Notes: generated by a model not told the origin, from the letters alone. DNA of 64,000 bases from Heterohyrax brucei (GCA_028571685.1 CM053143.1:2609501-2673500); one strand, 5' to 3'. Shown: positions 1-10,980, counted from the first letter of the stretch. Numbers and translations are program-made.

Positions 1-1020
1 TACGATGTCTTATTTTTGGCTAAATAGTTTTAAAGAAAGGATCGTTATGGAATACATTCATTATGTAACAAGTAGTAGGAATTTATTATATAACAACAAT
101 ACATTTTGAGAAGTTGTATTCAAGCGGTAACTGGAAATAATATATATTGTTTAAAACTTCTCAGTACTATATAAACTATACGTACTGGTAACTAGCCCAT
201 ATATTATTTGAAATGCTGGAGCAGTATTGAAACACTCCAAATTGATCCAGAACACACATGCTGTCTTTCAGTTTCTCTTTTTCTTCATATACACATAATA
301 TGTATATATATACATATAAAAGTGTGTGTATGTCTAAAACAGATACACACACACACACACACCAAATGTGCATACACATGAAGATAAGCCCCTGAATACC
401 ATTAACTGACACACCTTAGCACACACACACAGAGGTACATAGACATACATGCTACTCTTGCTGCTGCTTGAAAACTCAAAAATGTCTTCTTTACGTACAA
501 ATATCTATTGTACTTGGTGGAAAATTTCTTCAGAGCACTTGACACTTACTGCACCATCTATTGACTAACTTTGAATCAGGCCTGGATCATGATAGGGCAC
601 AAGTTCAAAACTGTGTGGAGCTTTCCAAAATTTTGTTGTTCTTGAATATTCTATTCTCTACACAGTTGTCAAAAGGCCTAGGTAAAAGAATACTATGGCA
701 ATACACAATCCTAGATTGTCCATAGCACAGATGAAAACAAGATACCCTGGCAATTATTGTAAAACAAGTTGAAGTGAGACAGATTATAACTTATCATGTC
801 ACTAGGACACAGCCTCAAGCACCAAGGCATAAAGGTGGCTTTTGGAAAATCACAGAAAGTGTGGAGAACATCCTCATGTTGCTTTAAGGAAACTTGTTCA
901 GGTTTCTTAGTAAAGACTTCAAGTTTTCTGTAAATCTTAAAAAGAAAAGTTTGAAGTACACATCTCAGATACTGGAGGAAATGCTACTCCTGTTATGTTA
1001 CGGAGTTGCAGTATTGAAGG
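1..1020. other. Intergenic sequence with CA/TA microsatellites
   Basis: AT-rich sequence with no recognisable gene or high-confidence transposon. It holds small simple repeats: a TA-rich run near 300-318, a CA run near 345-362 and a shorter one near 420-430. The 78-codon frame at 176-412 on the minus strand is a translation of these dinucleotide runs (Val-Cys repeats), not a gene. Confidence 0.6.
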
Positions 1021-1030
1021 CTTCTATGAA

Positions 1031-1107
1031 GCCATGGTGGCACATTAGTTAAGAGCCTGGCTGTTGACCAAAAGTCAGCAGTTTGAATCTGCCAGGTGCT
1101 AGTAGCA
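1031..1107 (+). mobile_element. AfroSINE head fragment
   Basis: The 5' half of a tRNA-derived AfroSINE: 'gtggcacattagttaagag' covers the A-box region and 'cagtttgaatctgcc' the B-box region. The body and tail after 'aggtgct' are missing. The same order (gtggttaag, gctaacc, ggcagttcaaatcc) recurs in the other copies in this window, which supports the call. Confidence 0.8.
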
Positions 1108-1506
1108 TTTTGTTCATGTTTTTACTTATAGATCCTCATTACATGTCAAATTTCTTTCAGAATTAAAATACATCTAAAACTAGTCAAAGACAACTGTGTA
1201 TGTGTGTGTTTCAGATAATACAATTGACCTACTTCAAGCACCAAGAATTTTTAAATAAATTTACATTTTTCACCAAAGTATTATGGTCATCATCAAATTA
1301 GAATGAAATCTGAATATTATTTAAGCTTCTCTTAATGATAGATTCTTTTTCAAATACATCTTAATACACAGAGATAATTTTCAATGTACTTTGCTTTTTC
1401 CACTGCCACTCCTAATTATCATGTTGCAATTCTAAAAAATTCTCTTATCACTGTGTCTGTCTCTGCCCACAATCCTATATCCTTCCAAATATTCCCTTCT
1501 TGTGGT

Positions 1507-2797
1507 GTTTGCATAATCTTCAGCAAAAGTTTGCTTGCACACGATATCAATGATATTGTTCAATAATTTACATATTCTGTTGGATCTCCTTTCTCTGGAA
1601 TGGTCACAACACGTATCTCTTCCAAACAGCTAGCCCAAGTAGCTGTCTTTCACATTGCTTGGCATATACAAATGAGTGCCTGTGGCACTATGTACACTTG
1701 CTGAAACGTTTCCATTTGTATTCCATCAATTCCTGGAGCCTTGTTTTCTGCTAATGGCCTCAGTGTAACTTATACTCCTTCCTTCAGTATGATGAATTCT
1801 TGATAATATGCTACCTCCTGAAAGGGCTAAGGGTCAACCAATTATTTTTGGTACAGTGATGCTTTGTATCCCTGCCATCTTCCTTTAATGATTCCTGCAT
1901 CATTCAATATTTTGCCCATACCATACAAAACCCACTGTGTCAAGTCAACTCCCACTCATACCAGCCCACCAGGACAAAGAACTGTCTCATAAGATTTCCA
2001 AGGAGCAGCCTGTGGATCCCAACTGCCGGTTCTGTAGAACTTTTCAATACTGCAACTCAAAGATGGCGTGTTTTCTTCAATTCTTTCAGCTAGAGAAATC
2101 CTGAGTATGTTATTCCTTTCTGGTTTTCTACTTCCAGGTCTTTACACATTTCAATGTATTAATATATCAACAGGAAATTGCCAAAAATTGAAGTCAAAGT
2201 CAAAAGAGGACATGGAATATGGGCTGTCCTTGCTGATGTTGTATGGATTTTGGCTGAAAGCGGAGAATATTAGAAAAATCTTTACCTGTGTTTTATTGAA
2301 CAGGCAAAGGCAATGGGCTCTGTGGATCATAATAAACTATAGACAATGTTGCAATCATTGGAAATTCCGGAACACTAGAGGTGTTCATGTGGAATCTGCA
2401 CATAGACCAAGAGAAGGTTATTCAAACAGAACAAGAACATAATCCTGGATTTAAAATCAGGAAAGATGTGTGTCAGGGGTGCATCCTTTCACCATATTTG
2501 TTCAACATGTATGCTGAGCAAGTAGTCCAATAAAATGAACTATGTGAAGAGAAATGAGGCATCAATATGTAAGGAAGGGTCATTAACAACATGTGATAGG
2601 TAGATAATATAATCTTGATTACTGAAGGTGAAGAGGATTTGACCCCTTTAGTGAGGAAGATCAAAGACTATCATCTTCAGTATGGATTGCCCTTCAACAT
2701 AATGAAAACCAAAAATTTCACAATGATAAATAAGCAACATCTGTAGTACATAGGGTCACTATGAATTGAAACTAACTAGCACCTAAAACCATTAAAA
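1507..2797 (+). mobile_element. RTE/BovB-class LINE fragment with inverted 5' segment
   Basis: Two pieces of one RTE reverse-transcriptase region lie in opposite orientations. From 1507 to about 2152 the coding strand is minus: its translation contains KAPGIDGI-like residues ('NKAPGIDGIQ', near 1725) and 'IPEKGDPTEYVNY' near 1560-1610, the N-terminal part of the RT. From about 2153 to 2797 the coding strand is plus and continues downstream: 'ESGEY..NLYLCFIEQAKA..SVDHN' (2255-2330), then 'KDVCQGCILSPYLFNMYAEQ' (2463-2523), the palm region. It ends with the RTE/AfroSINE-type tail 'gggtcactatgaattg' at 2753. The inverted piece ends in the element almost exactly where the forward piece begins, which is the expected product of twin priming. 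Stops and frameshifts are frequent. An AfroSINE sits inside the inverted part (1926-2031). Confidence 0.8.
1926..2031 (-). mobile_element. AfroSINE nested in RTE
   Basis: Reverse-complement AfroSINE body ('cactgtgtcaagtcaactcc', 'gatttccaaggagcagcctg') that interrupts the inverted RTE segment. RTE homology resumes on both sides, so this insertion is younger than the RTE. Confidence 0.75.
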
Positions 2798-2908
2798 ACA
2801 ACCATGCTTTATTAGAATATAGATAATAGTTTTGCAGTTAACCATTTGTCAGTCTTTTAATCTGAAATAGACGTATTATTTTCCTTTAAATAAATTGCAT
2901 GGTAACAT

Positions 2909-2932
2909 ACACACACACACACACACACACAC
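2909..2932. repeat. (CA)n microsatellite
   Basis: About twelve uninterrupted CA dinucleotides. It explains the poly-Val/Cys stretch in the 68-codon minus-strand frame here. Confidence 0.95.
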
Positions 2933-3017
2933 AGAGACTGACTACAACCAGAAATAAAAGCAAACATCTTTAGTTTACTTAGATTAGAGATGTCAAACCA
3001 GGTCATTAAGAATTCTA

Positions 3018-4070
3018 CTGGGGAGGGAGGGGGGTTGGAGCCAAGATGGAGGATTAGACACACGTCTCCTCAGTTCCCTCTGAAAACTGAGGTCTGGATT
3101 GATAACTGAGAGGAGCACCCTGGACACACCCAAGGAGCCCTAGGGTACGGCATAGGGTTGTCGGATTGGAATACACACCACTAAATAAGAAACTTCTTCA
3201 CTTTGGCGTAAGCCAGCACACACTGAGCCCTGCTCCTGTTGACTGCCACTTGGGTGGACTGCAGGTACTGATGCTTGTTGTTGTTGTTGTCTGCGAGGCA
3301 GGGAATGACAATGAGCCAGCAAATACAGTGCACTGCAGTACTAAACTAAATAGTGTATAGCGCAGCAGAGAAACAAGGCGTAGGATAACCACATTTTGAG
3401 AAACCCACTGCTGACTGAGTGCACCATGGCTCTTCCACTCTCTCTTGTCTGAGCACTGCCATAGATTCTCCTGTTTCATGGCAGGAAGGGCAGTTCTGCT
3501 GGGACATCATCTGGGTGGGCTGGAGGTGGAGTCACCCAACCAAAGGCCTCAGCAGGAGCTAATTTCCACCTGAGAAGTAGTGCCAGTGTGGTAAGCACTT
3601 TGCCAGAAGAAACACTGTGTTTAGCACAGTAGTACCTCACAGGTAAGGCATGACTGAGTATAGCAGCAAAGCCATACCCCTCCCTACTTTAAACTACATC
3701 ATGCCATCTCAAGATGGCCAAAGAGATGCTCTTGTTGTCAGTGAGAAGATGGGGTCTACCACACCTGATGGCCTGACTGATTTTAGCAGCTGTCAGACAG
3801 CTCCTAACTTTTTAAAATAACACTGCCTGGAGAAATAACTGGTGAGCAGACCAGCAGCATATCTTCCAGCTTTTATGACCAAAATCACAGAGTTAGTTCA
3901 AAGCACCCCAGAGACTCCATACAGAGGATGCCACCTTTGCCAGGTAAATGGAGGAATTTTCCACCCTAGAGAGCCCACTGGGGCCAGTCTCTAAGGAACA
4001 CAGAGGCAGCTTGTGACCAATTCCCTTCTCAGAACTATGCGTCAGCTCCTCTTGAGATAACACCAGAGAA
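3018..4070 (+). promoter_or_regulatory. L1 5' UTR / internal promoter remnant
   Basis: Region between the L1 5' terminus and ORF1. The box 'ccaagatgg' at 3041-3049, about 25 bp from the element start, matches the YY1 motif that positions transcription in L1 5' UTRs (known for human L1; inferred here). A GTT triplet run lies near 3276-3290. No intact open frame belongs to this part. Confidence 0.6.
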
Positions 4071-5046
4071 ATGGAACAGCCTCCAAATAGTCAGAAGGCA
4101 ACAAACCATTGCTAACCATTTAAAGAAAGAGTCTACCATGGATCTGGAAAACTCACAAAATACAAAATAAAGAATCAAAAAACTTCCCAGATGAAGAAGT
4201 CTTTCTGAAACTATGGAAAGTTGAGTACAAAAGAATTATATGCAGAGTCCTCCTAGAGATTAAACAAAATGCAACAGATCAAAATGAAAAATTAGGCAAG
4301 CTATTCAAACTCATGGAACATCAACAATCTGAAATCCATCAGTTCAATAACAAAATTACAGAATGAGATGATTCAATCCAAAGCTAAAAGAGCAAAATTG
4401 ATGAGATGGAAGTCAGACTTAGTGACATTGAAGAGTGAGCAACTGACACTAGCATTTATGAAAAGAAATCAAGAAAATAAATAAGAAAAATGAAGAAGCA
4501 TTAAGGAGCCTGTGAGACTCTATTACAAGGAAAAATTATATGATTAACTGGAGATACTGAACAGGGACAGGTAGCTAAAAATACAGAGTATTGTTGTTCA
4601 ATTGCTGACAGAAAACTTTCCTGAAATTATGAAAGAAGAGAACATAGATATCCAAGACGTTTATTAAACACCACTAACCCTAACCCCAAAAGAAAGACAC
4701 CAAGACGTACTATAACCAAACTTAATAAAATGAAACACAAGCAGAAACTCTTAAAGGCAGTGATATTCAAAGCAAAACTAACATTTGTAGGCAAACACTG
4801 TAGGCTTTCTTCTGACTTCTAGGCAGAAATGATGTTGGCAAGGAGGAAGTGGATGATACATTCAAAGCTTTGAAGGAGAAAAACTTCCAACCGAGAATTA
4901 TATATCCTGCAAAACTGTCTCTCAAAAACAAAGATGAAATTAAGACATTCACAGATAAACAGAAACTTAGAGACCCTGTAAAAACCAAACCAAAACTACG
5001 AGAAATATTGACAGAAACTCTTTGCTTAGAAAAACAAAACCATTAA
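4071..5046 (+). pseudogene. L1 ORF1 remnant (RNA-binding chaperone)
   Basis: Decayed L1 ORF1. The N-terminal part still reads as a Gln/Glu/Lys-rich coiled-coil segment ('KLMEHQQSEIHQFNNKI' near 4300) with several stops. The C-terminal domain is the best preserved: 'DDTFKALKEKNFQPRIIYPA' at 4852-4911, ending '...CLEKQNH' before the stop at 5044. ORF1p is the trimeric RNA-binding protein of the L1 RNP. The start at 4071 is an estimate from an in-frame ATG and the aligned position in the other L1s. Confidence 0.75.
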
Positions 5047-5479
5047 GTGTATACTTAGTGAGGAGGCAATGCAGGACACAGCACTGAGAAACCTGCTCAG
5101 TCAAGGAAGTCACAAAACTCAATCAACCCAACAATATTAAAAGAAGGGAACTAGTGATCATGTCATGAAAGCTATGACACCATCACACTAAAAAGAAGGA
5201 TATAGTACACTAGTTATATTCCTTTCAGATGGAGATGAAGTTAAAAAGATATACAGAAGTTAAACATGGTATAAATTTAGAATATTAAGGGAGATAATAC
5301 GGGTATCTGCAAAGCACAATGACAATGCAACATATCAAAACAAGAAATGTAATATAGAAGTCTCAACAAACACAAAACCAACACCATGAAAGATTAAAAG
5401 TCAACCCATAAAGAAGAATGACCCAGAACAGAATATTAAGAGCAACACAGAAAACATCAACACAAAAATAAATACATCA

Positions 5480-6257
5480 AACTGACAGCATTAAAAACAC
5501 ACCTATGAACAATTACACTGAATATAAACAGACTAAATGCTTCAGTAAAGAGACAATAAGTGATATCCTGGATCAAAAGATGTGACTCTTCTATACATTG
5601 CCTAACAGAAACACATCTTAGATTTAAAGACATGAACAAACTGAAAATTAAAGGATGAAATAATATATACAAGCTAACATTACACAAAGGAAAGCAGATG
5701 TGGCAATACTAATCTCAGATAAAATAGATTTTAATTGTAAAATCCACCATCACGGACAAGGATGGTCACCACTTATTGCTAAAAGTTTCAATATACAAGC
5801 AGGACTTAACATATTAAATATTTATGCACTCAATACCAGAACATCAATATAGATTCAACAAATACTGGGTATACTGAAAAATGAGATAGATCACTCCACA
5901 ATAATAGTTGGATACTTCAACACTCAACTTTTAATAATGGACAGATCATCCAGATAAAAGCTAGGTAAATACACAGATCTTATTGCAACAATTAACCAAC
6001 TAGAACTCATTGACACATTCAGAACTTTTTATCCATCAACAGATAAGTACACCACCTTCTCCAATGCACATGGAGCATTTTCCAGAATAGACCATGTGTG
6101 AGGACATAAAGCAAACCTCAACAAAATCCAAACCATTAAATTATTGCAAAGCATCTTCTCAGACCATAAAACTATCAAAGTTGAAATCAATAAAAAAAAG
6201 CATAGATAGAAATTTGAACTCAAGTAAACTGAACAACACCTTGCTCAAAAAGCAAGT
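5480..6257 (+). pseudogene. L1 ORF2 endonuclease-domain remnant
   Basis: Homologous to the APE-type endonuclease at the N terminus of L1 ORF2p, which nicks the target DNA. Recognisable blocks are 'ADVAILISDKIDF' (about 5697-5733), 'NEIDHSTIIVGYFNT' (5879-5922; the usual GDFN is GYFN here) and 'SIFSDHKTIKVEI' (6152-6190), which includes the catalytic SDH triad. Several stop codons interrupt it. The reverse transcriptase that should follow is absent. Confidence 0.8.
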
Positions 6258-6895
6258 CCTCGGATGGCAGCTTGGCAGCATTTAAGACCCCAGACGCCAC
6301 TCACCAATGTGGGCTGCAGAGAGTTCTCTTAGCAAAATGCTAGTTGTGCCAATTGGCCTTGAATTCGCCTAAGAGCATGGTCCCCCACGCCCCGCCCCAG
6401 CTACTCTATCCTTGCAGTATTGAGTTAAGATGGAAGAAGTACTCAAGTTATGTTGAAGTCCACTTAATGTTGTTCTTGTTCCTAATGTGTGCTGTCACTG
6501 CTTTCTCCCAACTAAATTTCTAGTAACTCTCTAAACTAAACCCTCCTCCCCTCCCCCTCCCGCCCATTCCCTCCCTTGCAGCTGTCAAAGAGTCTTTTCT
6601 TCTATACACAAGTCTGTTTTTGAGATCTTATCGTAGAGGTCTCATACAGTATTTGTCCCTTTGTCGCTGACTACTTTCACTCAATATAATGTCTTCCAGT
6701 TGAAACCAGGTTAGGAGATGTTTCCTAGAATCATCGTTATTCTTTATCATTGCGTACTGCTCCACTGAGTATATGTACCATAGTTTACCTATCCATTCTT
6801 CTATTGTTAGGCATCTGGGTTGATTCCACCTTTTTGCTATCGTGGACTGTGCTGCAATAAACATTCTGGTGCATGTGTCCGTTGGTGTGAAAGGC
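6258..6895 (-). mobile_element. Young L1 fragment truncated at both ends (ORF2 C-terminus and 3' UTR)
   Basis: Antisense to the L1 before it. The segment aligns closely with 11729-12369 (few differences by eye). It covers the ORF2 C-terminus ('CLTIEEWIGKLWYIYSVEQY', 6747-6806, minus) through the first half of the long 3' UTR. The last ~620 bp of the 3' UTR and the poly(A) are missing, as is everything upstream in ORF2. No target-site duplication is visible. Confidence 0.85.
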
Positions 6896-8680
6896 TAAAG
6901 TACAATTTCTTAAAAATGACTTTTTTCTTTGTAAACACAATACATCGAAATAAAATCAGAAAAATCAGAAGACTCAACATATGTCATCAACCCTCTTCGC
7001 TCAAAATTGGGCAGATGAAATTCGAAGCATCAATGTTGACAACAGATGTATAATCATCTAGAAGAGTGCACCGTTCCAGAAGGCCACTCTGTGATTTTAT
7101 CATAACTTTTCACACATGCTGCTCGTATCCAAATCTAAAGCTGCTATCTATCAGACAACCCACTCTGCTTTCAAACTGGAAAAAGAAAAAGCCTCATCTG
7201 TGTTCCGAAAAGCCTACGGGAATTTACACATAAAACCAGTGAAAAGCCGTTTAGTAGTTCGTGGAACATTTTTTACTTGCTTTTCTTTTAGGAAATGACT
7301 TACTGCAGGGTAAACTAAGTGTGAGGATGTTTTGCGTGAAGTAAATTCAGTAGCTGTTGAAAGTTTTAATTGGTTCACAGCCCTATTCTGGACATACCGT
7401 AGCAAACCTGAGAAAAACTTAGTTTTCTTTTTTAAAAAACTTCTGTGAGATGCTCCTTAGATGATACAACTTACTTCTTTAAAGTAGGAAATCAAAGAAA
7501 TGACAGAGTCTAAATGAATATTATTTTGAAAATGAATACCTATTTCAAATCAGCATAGAAGAATTCTGAGAATTACGAATAATTGGGTTAGAGACAAGAA
7601 AAAAAGTGTTACATTTATTCCATTTTTCTTCTTTTTGTTTAATTGTTCACACTCTATTACCCTGCCTACTGAAACCACTTGTGATGCTGAGTAGTACAAT
7701 TTACAGAACATTCCCCTGGAAACATTGGCTTCTCTCATTAAACCAAATGCTTTGGGAAACTGATCCTTAAACTCACCTGCAGAAAATACCCCCAGCAATT
7801 ACTTCACTTTCAACTGTTTTATTTAAATATCTGAGTCACAGCTATTTTGTTATTTTTTTCTGCAATTGGAACACAAGTTATTATCCGTGGATTTGTAAAG
7901 AATGAAAGAAAACATAACTATGACACACTAAGTTTAAATAAAAATATTTTCCCCTAAATGTGATACTTGATCAAGAAATAATAATTACAGATTTTATTTA
8001 TTTGCATAAGCTTTGACATTTTTATTCACAAGGATATTTACTAAGAATGGCTGTTCTAGAAAAACGCTTCACTGATTTTTTATATCACAATCTCTAGCAA
8101 CTTTTTCAAATACTTCCTAATATTTTCCAGGTTTGTGTTCCCGTCTCCAGCTCACATACAAAGTAAAATGGAGAAATAATATAATTAACTACACATACAC
8201 AAACACACCCCTTTTGATTTCTTGACAACCTTTGGAGAAGGTAATAATATATAGAACAACAAAAATTAAAAACAAGGAAATTATAGTTTTTTTCTGTTTC
8301 TGTCCCGAGAATATGCATTAGCAAAAGTGATTGAGTACATATAAACCAAAGTGGAAAGGAAAAAAAAAAAAAAAAAACTCTAATAGTAGAAGATTTTGCT
8401 AATGGATCTAGTGCAGCAAGTAGTTCTTGGGGCATCCATTGCTTTGGTCTGTGCAATCATTTTGAAATCTGCTTTGATGCTGTAGGAACCTACTAGCAAG
8501 TCTTTCAGTTTAAGAATCGTTGTTCCTAACCATTCTACACAGAAAATAAGACCAGAAATATCAAGACACATTTCTGAAACAAGGTAACAAAGCCAAATTC
8601 TGCAAAATTCTAAAAAGATTATTGTTCAAATTTAACTCAGGAATTTGTGACTCAATTGTATTTTCGTTTGAAAATACATA
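6896..8680. other. Intergenic sequence, no recognised gene
   Basis: Mostly unique AT-rich DNA. Two minus-strand frames (7550-7798 and 8380-8571) have non-repetitive composition ('EFKDQFPKAFGLMREANVSR' and 'EWLGTTILKLKDLLVGSYSI') but I recognise no family, and neither has a supported start, splice context or continuation. A poly(A) run lies at about 8360-8377. Either frame could be an eroded ancient transposon or a processed pseudogene. Confidence 0.5.
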
Positions 8681-8681
8681 C

Positions 8682-8827
8682 TTTGGTTAGTGCTACCACT
8701 GCTAACCAGAAGGTCAGTAGTTCAAACCCACCAGGTGCTCCTTCAATACTTTAGGGGTCAGTTCTACTCTGGCCCCTAGGGTCCCCATGAGTCAGATCTG
8801 ACTCGACGGCACTTGGCTTGGCTGGCA
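8682..8827 (+). mobile_element. AfroSINE, slightly 5'-truncated
   Basis: Starts inside the A-box region ('tggttagtgcta'). It contains 'ggtcagtagttcaaaccc' (B-box region), the conserved 'ccccatgagtcagatctgac' block and a tail of 'cacttggcttggctggc'. This clean tail is the reference for the orphan tail fragments at 14889, 17837 and 40106. Confidence 0.9.
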
Positions 8828-8829
8828 GT

Positions 8830-9604
8830 AATTCACAGTCTGTATCATGAATGAGTCCTTCAAACACAATGGATTACTTAGAAGAATAGAATGGGTGACC
8901 AATCTGACACTGGTCACCTGGTGAAGTTTCTACCAGTCTGACAAGCACCTAAGTGCAAGTTCCTCAGTTACAAGAAGCATACAAATCATTGGTATAAAGA
9001 TAACACAGTGAAAGATTCTGTTTTACACCTTTGTCCCATATAGACAGGAATTTCTCTACTCGTTCTTCAAATCCAGATGACAACTAACCAATATGATTCC
9101 CATAAATAATTATTCCCAAGGAACTTTATTAGAAAATTCCTCAGATAAGAAGCCAACATGTCTCTAACTTCACCTCAATCTCTAACCTAAATAAAAAAAC
9201 TTTATGAGTGTTTTCATGTTCACATATAAAGTTTCCAAGAACTCCCTATGGTTCAATTTCAAAAGTACAGAATCTGTTCATTGGGTCTTCCAATATTTCC
9301 AACTCATGGGACCCTACAGTGATAAGTATCCCTAAGGGGTTCTCCCTGTTAAGACTCCTTACAATTCTGATAGTTTTTAACTTCCTTGAAATCAGGTGGT
9401 GAATTAGCTAGCCTAAATACTGACCATAAATTTGTTTCTGCACACTGAGTTTAATAATGGTCATCTATTTATAATCTTCCCCAAAAGACCAGTGCAATGT
9501 TGATGTAAAAAGTAGAAAGGTAGGAGGGAAGAACAATGATTTTTCATCTCAGAAATAAGACATTTTCTGTCTATGAATTTTTCTGTGTTGTTCTTTACAT
9601 TTAA
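8830..9604. other. Intergenic sequence, nothing recognised
   Basis: Unique AT-rich sequence. I see no transposon, RNA gene or credible open frame. Confidence 0.5.
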
Positions 9605-9618
9605 CACTTGTTAAAATA

Positions 9619-9777
9619 CCCATTACCCATTGCTGTCAAGTTGATTCCAACTCATAGTGACCCTATAGGACAGAGTAGAACTGCCCCATGGAGTTTCCAA
9701 GGAAAGCCTGGTATGCTTCAACTATTGACCTTTAGATTAGCAGTCATAGTATTTAACCACCATGGCACCAGGGTTTT
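9619..9777 (-). mobile_element. AfroSINE with target-site duplication
   Basis: Near-complete reverse-complement copy, from tail ('cattgctgtcaagttgattc') to head ('ccaccatggcaccagggttt'). It is flanked by cacttgttaaaata (9605-9618) and cacttactaaaata (9778-9791), a 14-bp duplication with two differences, consistent with target-primed insertion. Confidence 0.9.
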
Positions 9778-9829
9778 CACTTACTAAAATAGGACTGCTA
9801 TATAGAAAAGGACCCACATGCACACAAGT

Positions 9830-10170
9830 CATATCAAAACAGAAGAACGCTAACTGCTTCCCAGAAACCTTCCTCACTTCCCCAAAGAATCCTTACCCTG
9901 ACACAAAAGTAACCACTGTTTTGATTTTTATCACCATGAATTCATATTTCCTGTTTTTGAATTTTATATGAATAATATCACACATTTTGCTTTATTCTAT
10001 ATTTTTCTCATTTTTTCTTCATTAGTTTGTTTTTGCTCATTATTACACCTGTGAGATTTATCCATGTTGTGGTACGTAGCAGGAGTTTATTTTCTTTCAT
10101 TTCTGTATACGATGCTACTGTATAAGTAGTTTTAATTATTATATTTTTCAAGGTCTGTCCATATTAAATG
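9830..10170 (-). mobile_element. Ancient L1 3'-region fragment
   Basis: Contains the degenerate ORF2/3'-UTR block typical of old mammalian L1s in reverse complement ('gatttatccatgttgtgg' near 10056, followed by a 'tttctttcatttctgtatac'-like stretch). Divergence is high and the boundaries are approximate. Confidence 0.5.
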
Positions 10171-10199
10171 AACAAAATTTGTTTATTATCTCCCAGGAC

Positions 10200-10472
10200 A
10201 ACGCATTTTGTGGGTAGATATTTGTACGTTGCTATGGTGCTGTACAAGATTCAGCAGAGCTGCTATACTAAGGAGGACTAAGAAGAAAGACATGACAACG
10301 TACTTCCAAAATTACCCAGGAAAAATCTTATGAATCACAACAATCCAAACCACAACTGGTCTTGAGGATAGCACAGGATCAGGTAGTGTTTCTTTTGACT
10401 GTGCATGGGGCAGCCGTAAGTTAAGGCCTGGCTCGACAGATGGCAAGCTAACAAAAACAACAAAAGTCTAAG
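10200..10472 (+). mobile_element. Short RTE-derived element (5' leader joined to 3' tail)
   Basis: About 270 bp. The first part ('ttgctatggtgctgtacaag', 'gactaagaagaaagacatg') resembles the 5' leader of the afrotherian RTE as I remember it. The second part ('ttgaggatagcacaggatca', 10361) matches the RTE 3' end, compare 'ttgtggtcatggtacaagac' at 23532. It ends with 'ggctcgacagatggc' and a CAA-rich tail. The ORF between these ends is absent, so it is either an internally deleted RTE or a non-autonomous RTE-mobilised SINE. The tail assignment is firm; the leader assignment is from memory. Confidence 0.6.
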
Positions 10473-10559
10473 AGCCCACCGTGATACTGTGCTTTGCATT
10501 TCTTGTAGTTACACTTTCTGTTTATTTTCTGCCTTTTTTTCCCCCATGATCCATATTGC

Positions 10560-10740
10560 TTGGGACTTCACTACTTTTGTTAGTTTTCTTAAATAGTCAA
10601 ATTCTGGATTGTCCGTTTTGGCTGTTTCTTTGATTTATTTATTTTTGTTGGTGGTGGTTTCTATCTCTTCTTTTCTTGTTCTTTTTTCTCTTTTTTTTTT
10701 CTTAGCTTTAATTTGCTGATGTTTTTCTCAACCTTTCATA
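10560..10740 (-). mobile_element. Possible ancient L1 ORF2 fragment
   Basis: T-rich sequence whose layout ('ccgttttggctgtttctttg', then TTTATTT and TTCTTTTC runs, then 'ctttaatttgctgatg') resembles the reverse complement of an old L1 ORF2 region. Low complexity makes this tentative. Confidence 0.35.
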
Positions 10741-10769
10741 AATACTTAGATAATTGTTATATAACACAC

Positions 10770-10980
10770 ATAAGGTCCGACAGTTAACTTCACGGACTTA
10801 ATTCTCCTAAGTGTCACATACCCCGTTTCTGAATATCACCACAGTCACTTTCCAGGTATTCTCTCTGGGAAGCTATGCACCTATGCCAGAGTCTAGTCTA
10901 CACTTCAAAGCAATTTTGGAACTCTTTCTGGAAGTCATTGTGTGCCGTGGTAACATGGCATGTTTGCAAACTTAATTGTA
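10770..10980 (-). mobile_element. mariner transposase 3' remnant, inverted copy
   Basis: The reverse complement translates to a mariner transposase C-terminus: 'DFQKEFQNCFEV' then 'LWHRCIASQREYLESD'. It aligns over about 125 bp with the plus-strand copy at 12715-12860 (shared 'attgctttgaag', 'gcatagcttccca', 'gtgatattcag'). The terminal repeat would lie near 10770. It is N-truncated at about 10980, where a second, oppositely oriented mariner begins. Confidence 0.75.

Larger units (their letters stand above)
3018..6257 (+). mobile_element. Old L1, 5' half only (5' UTR, ORF1, endonuclease)
   Basis: L1 LINE that begins with the G-rich 5' end and a YY1-type 'ccaagatgg' box at 3041. It runs through a ~1.1-kb 5' UTR, a decayed ORF1 and the ORF2 endonuclease domain. 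It stops shortly after the endonuclease: there is no reverse transcriptase, 3' UTR or poly(A). This is unusual, because L1 copies are made 3' to 5' and normally lose the 5' end. At 6258 it abuts an antisense, much younger L1 fragment. Its subfamily resembles the 53.7-56.5 kb copy more than the 27.5-kb or 46.6-kb copies (compare 'caagacgtactataacc' near 4700 with its counterpart near 54870). Confidence 0.9.

Noticed and set aside
176-412. 78-codon Cys/Val-rich frame
   Set aside because: It is the translation of CA/TA microsatellite sequence.
4670-4690. Telomere-like 'ccactaaccctaacccc' motif
   Set aside because: Only about two hexamers, and they fall inside the decayed L1 ORF1, where related copies have a similar non-telomeric sequence. 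Chance substitution is the simpler explanation.
7550-7798. 82-codon minus-strand frame with a non-repetitive N-terminal half
   Set aside because: It ends in lysine/leucine-rich low-complexity sequence, has no recognisable domain and has no conserved start context.
8380-8571. 63-codon minus-strand frame, possible processed pseudogene
   Set aside because: I could not match it to any gene family. A poly(A) run at 8360 is suggestive but is A-rich on the plus strand, the wrong strand for a minus-strand retrocopy tail.
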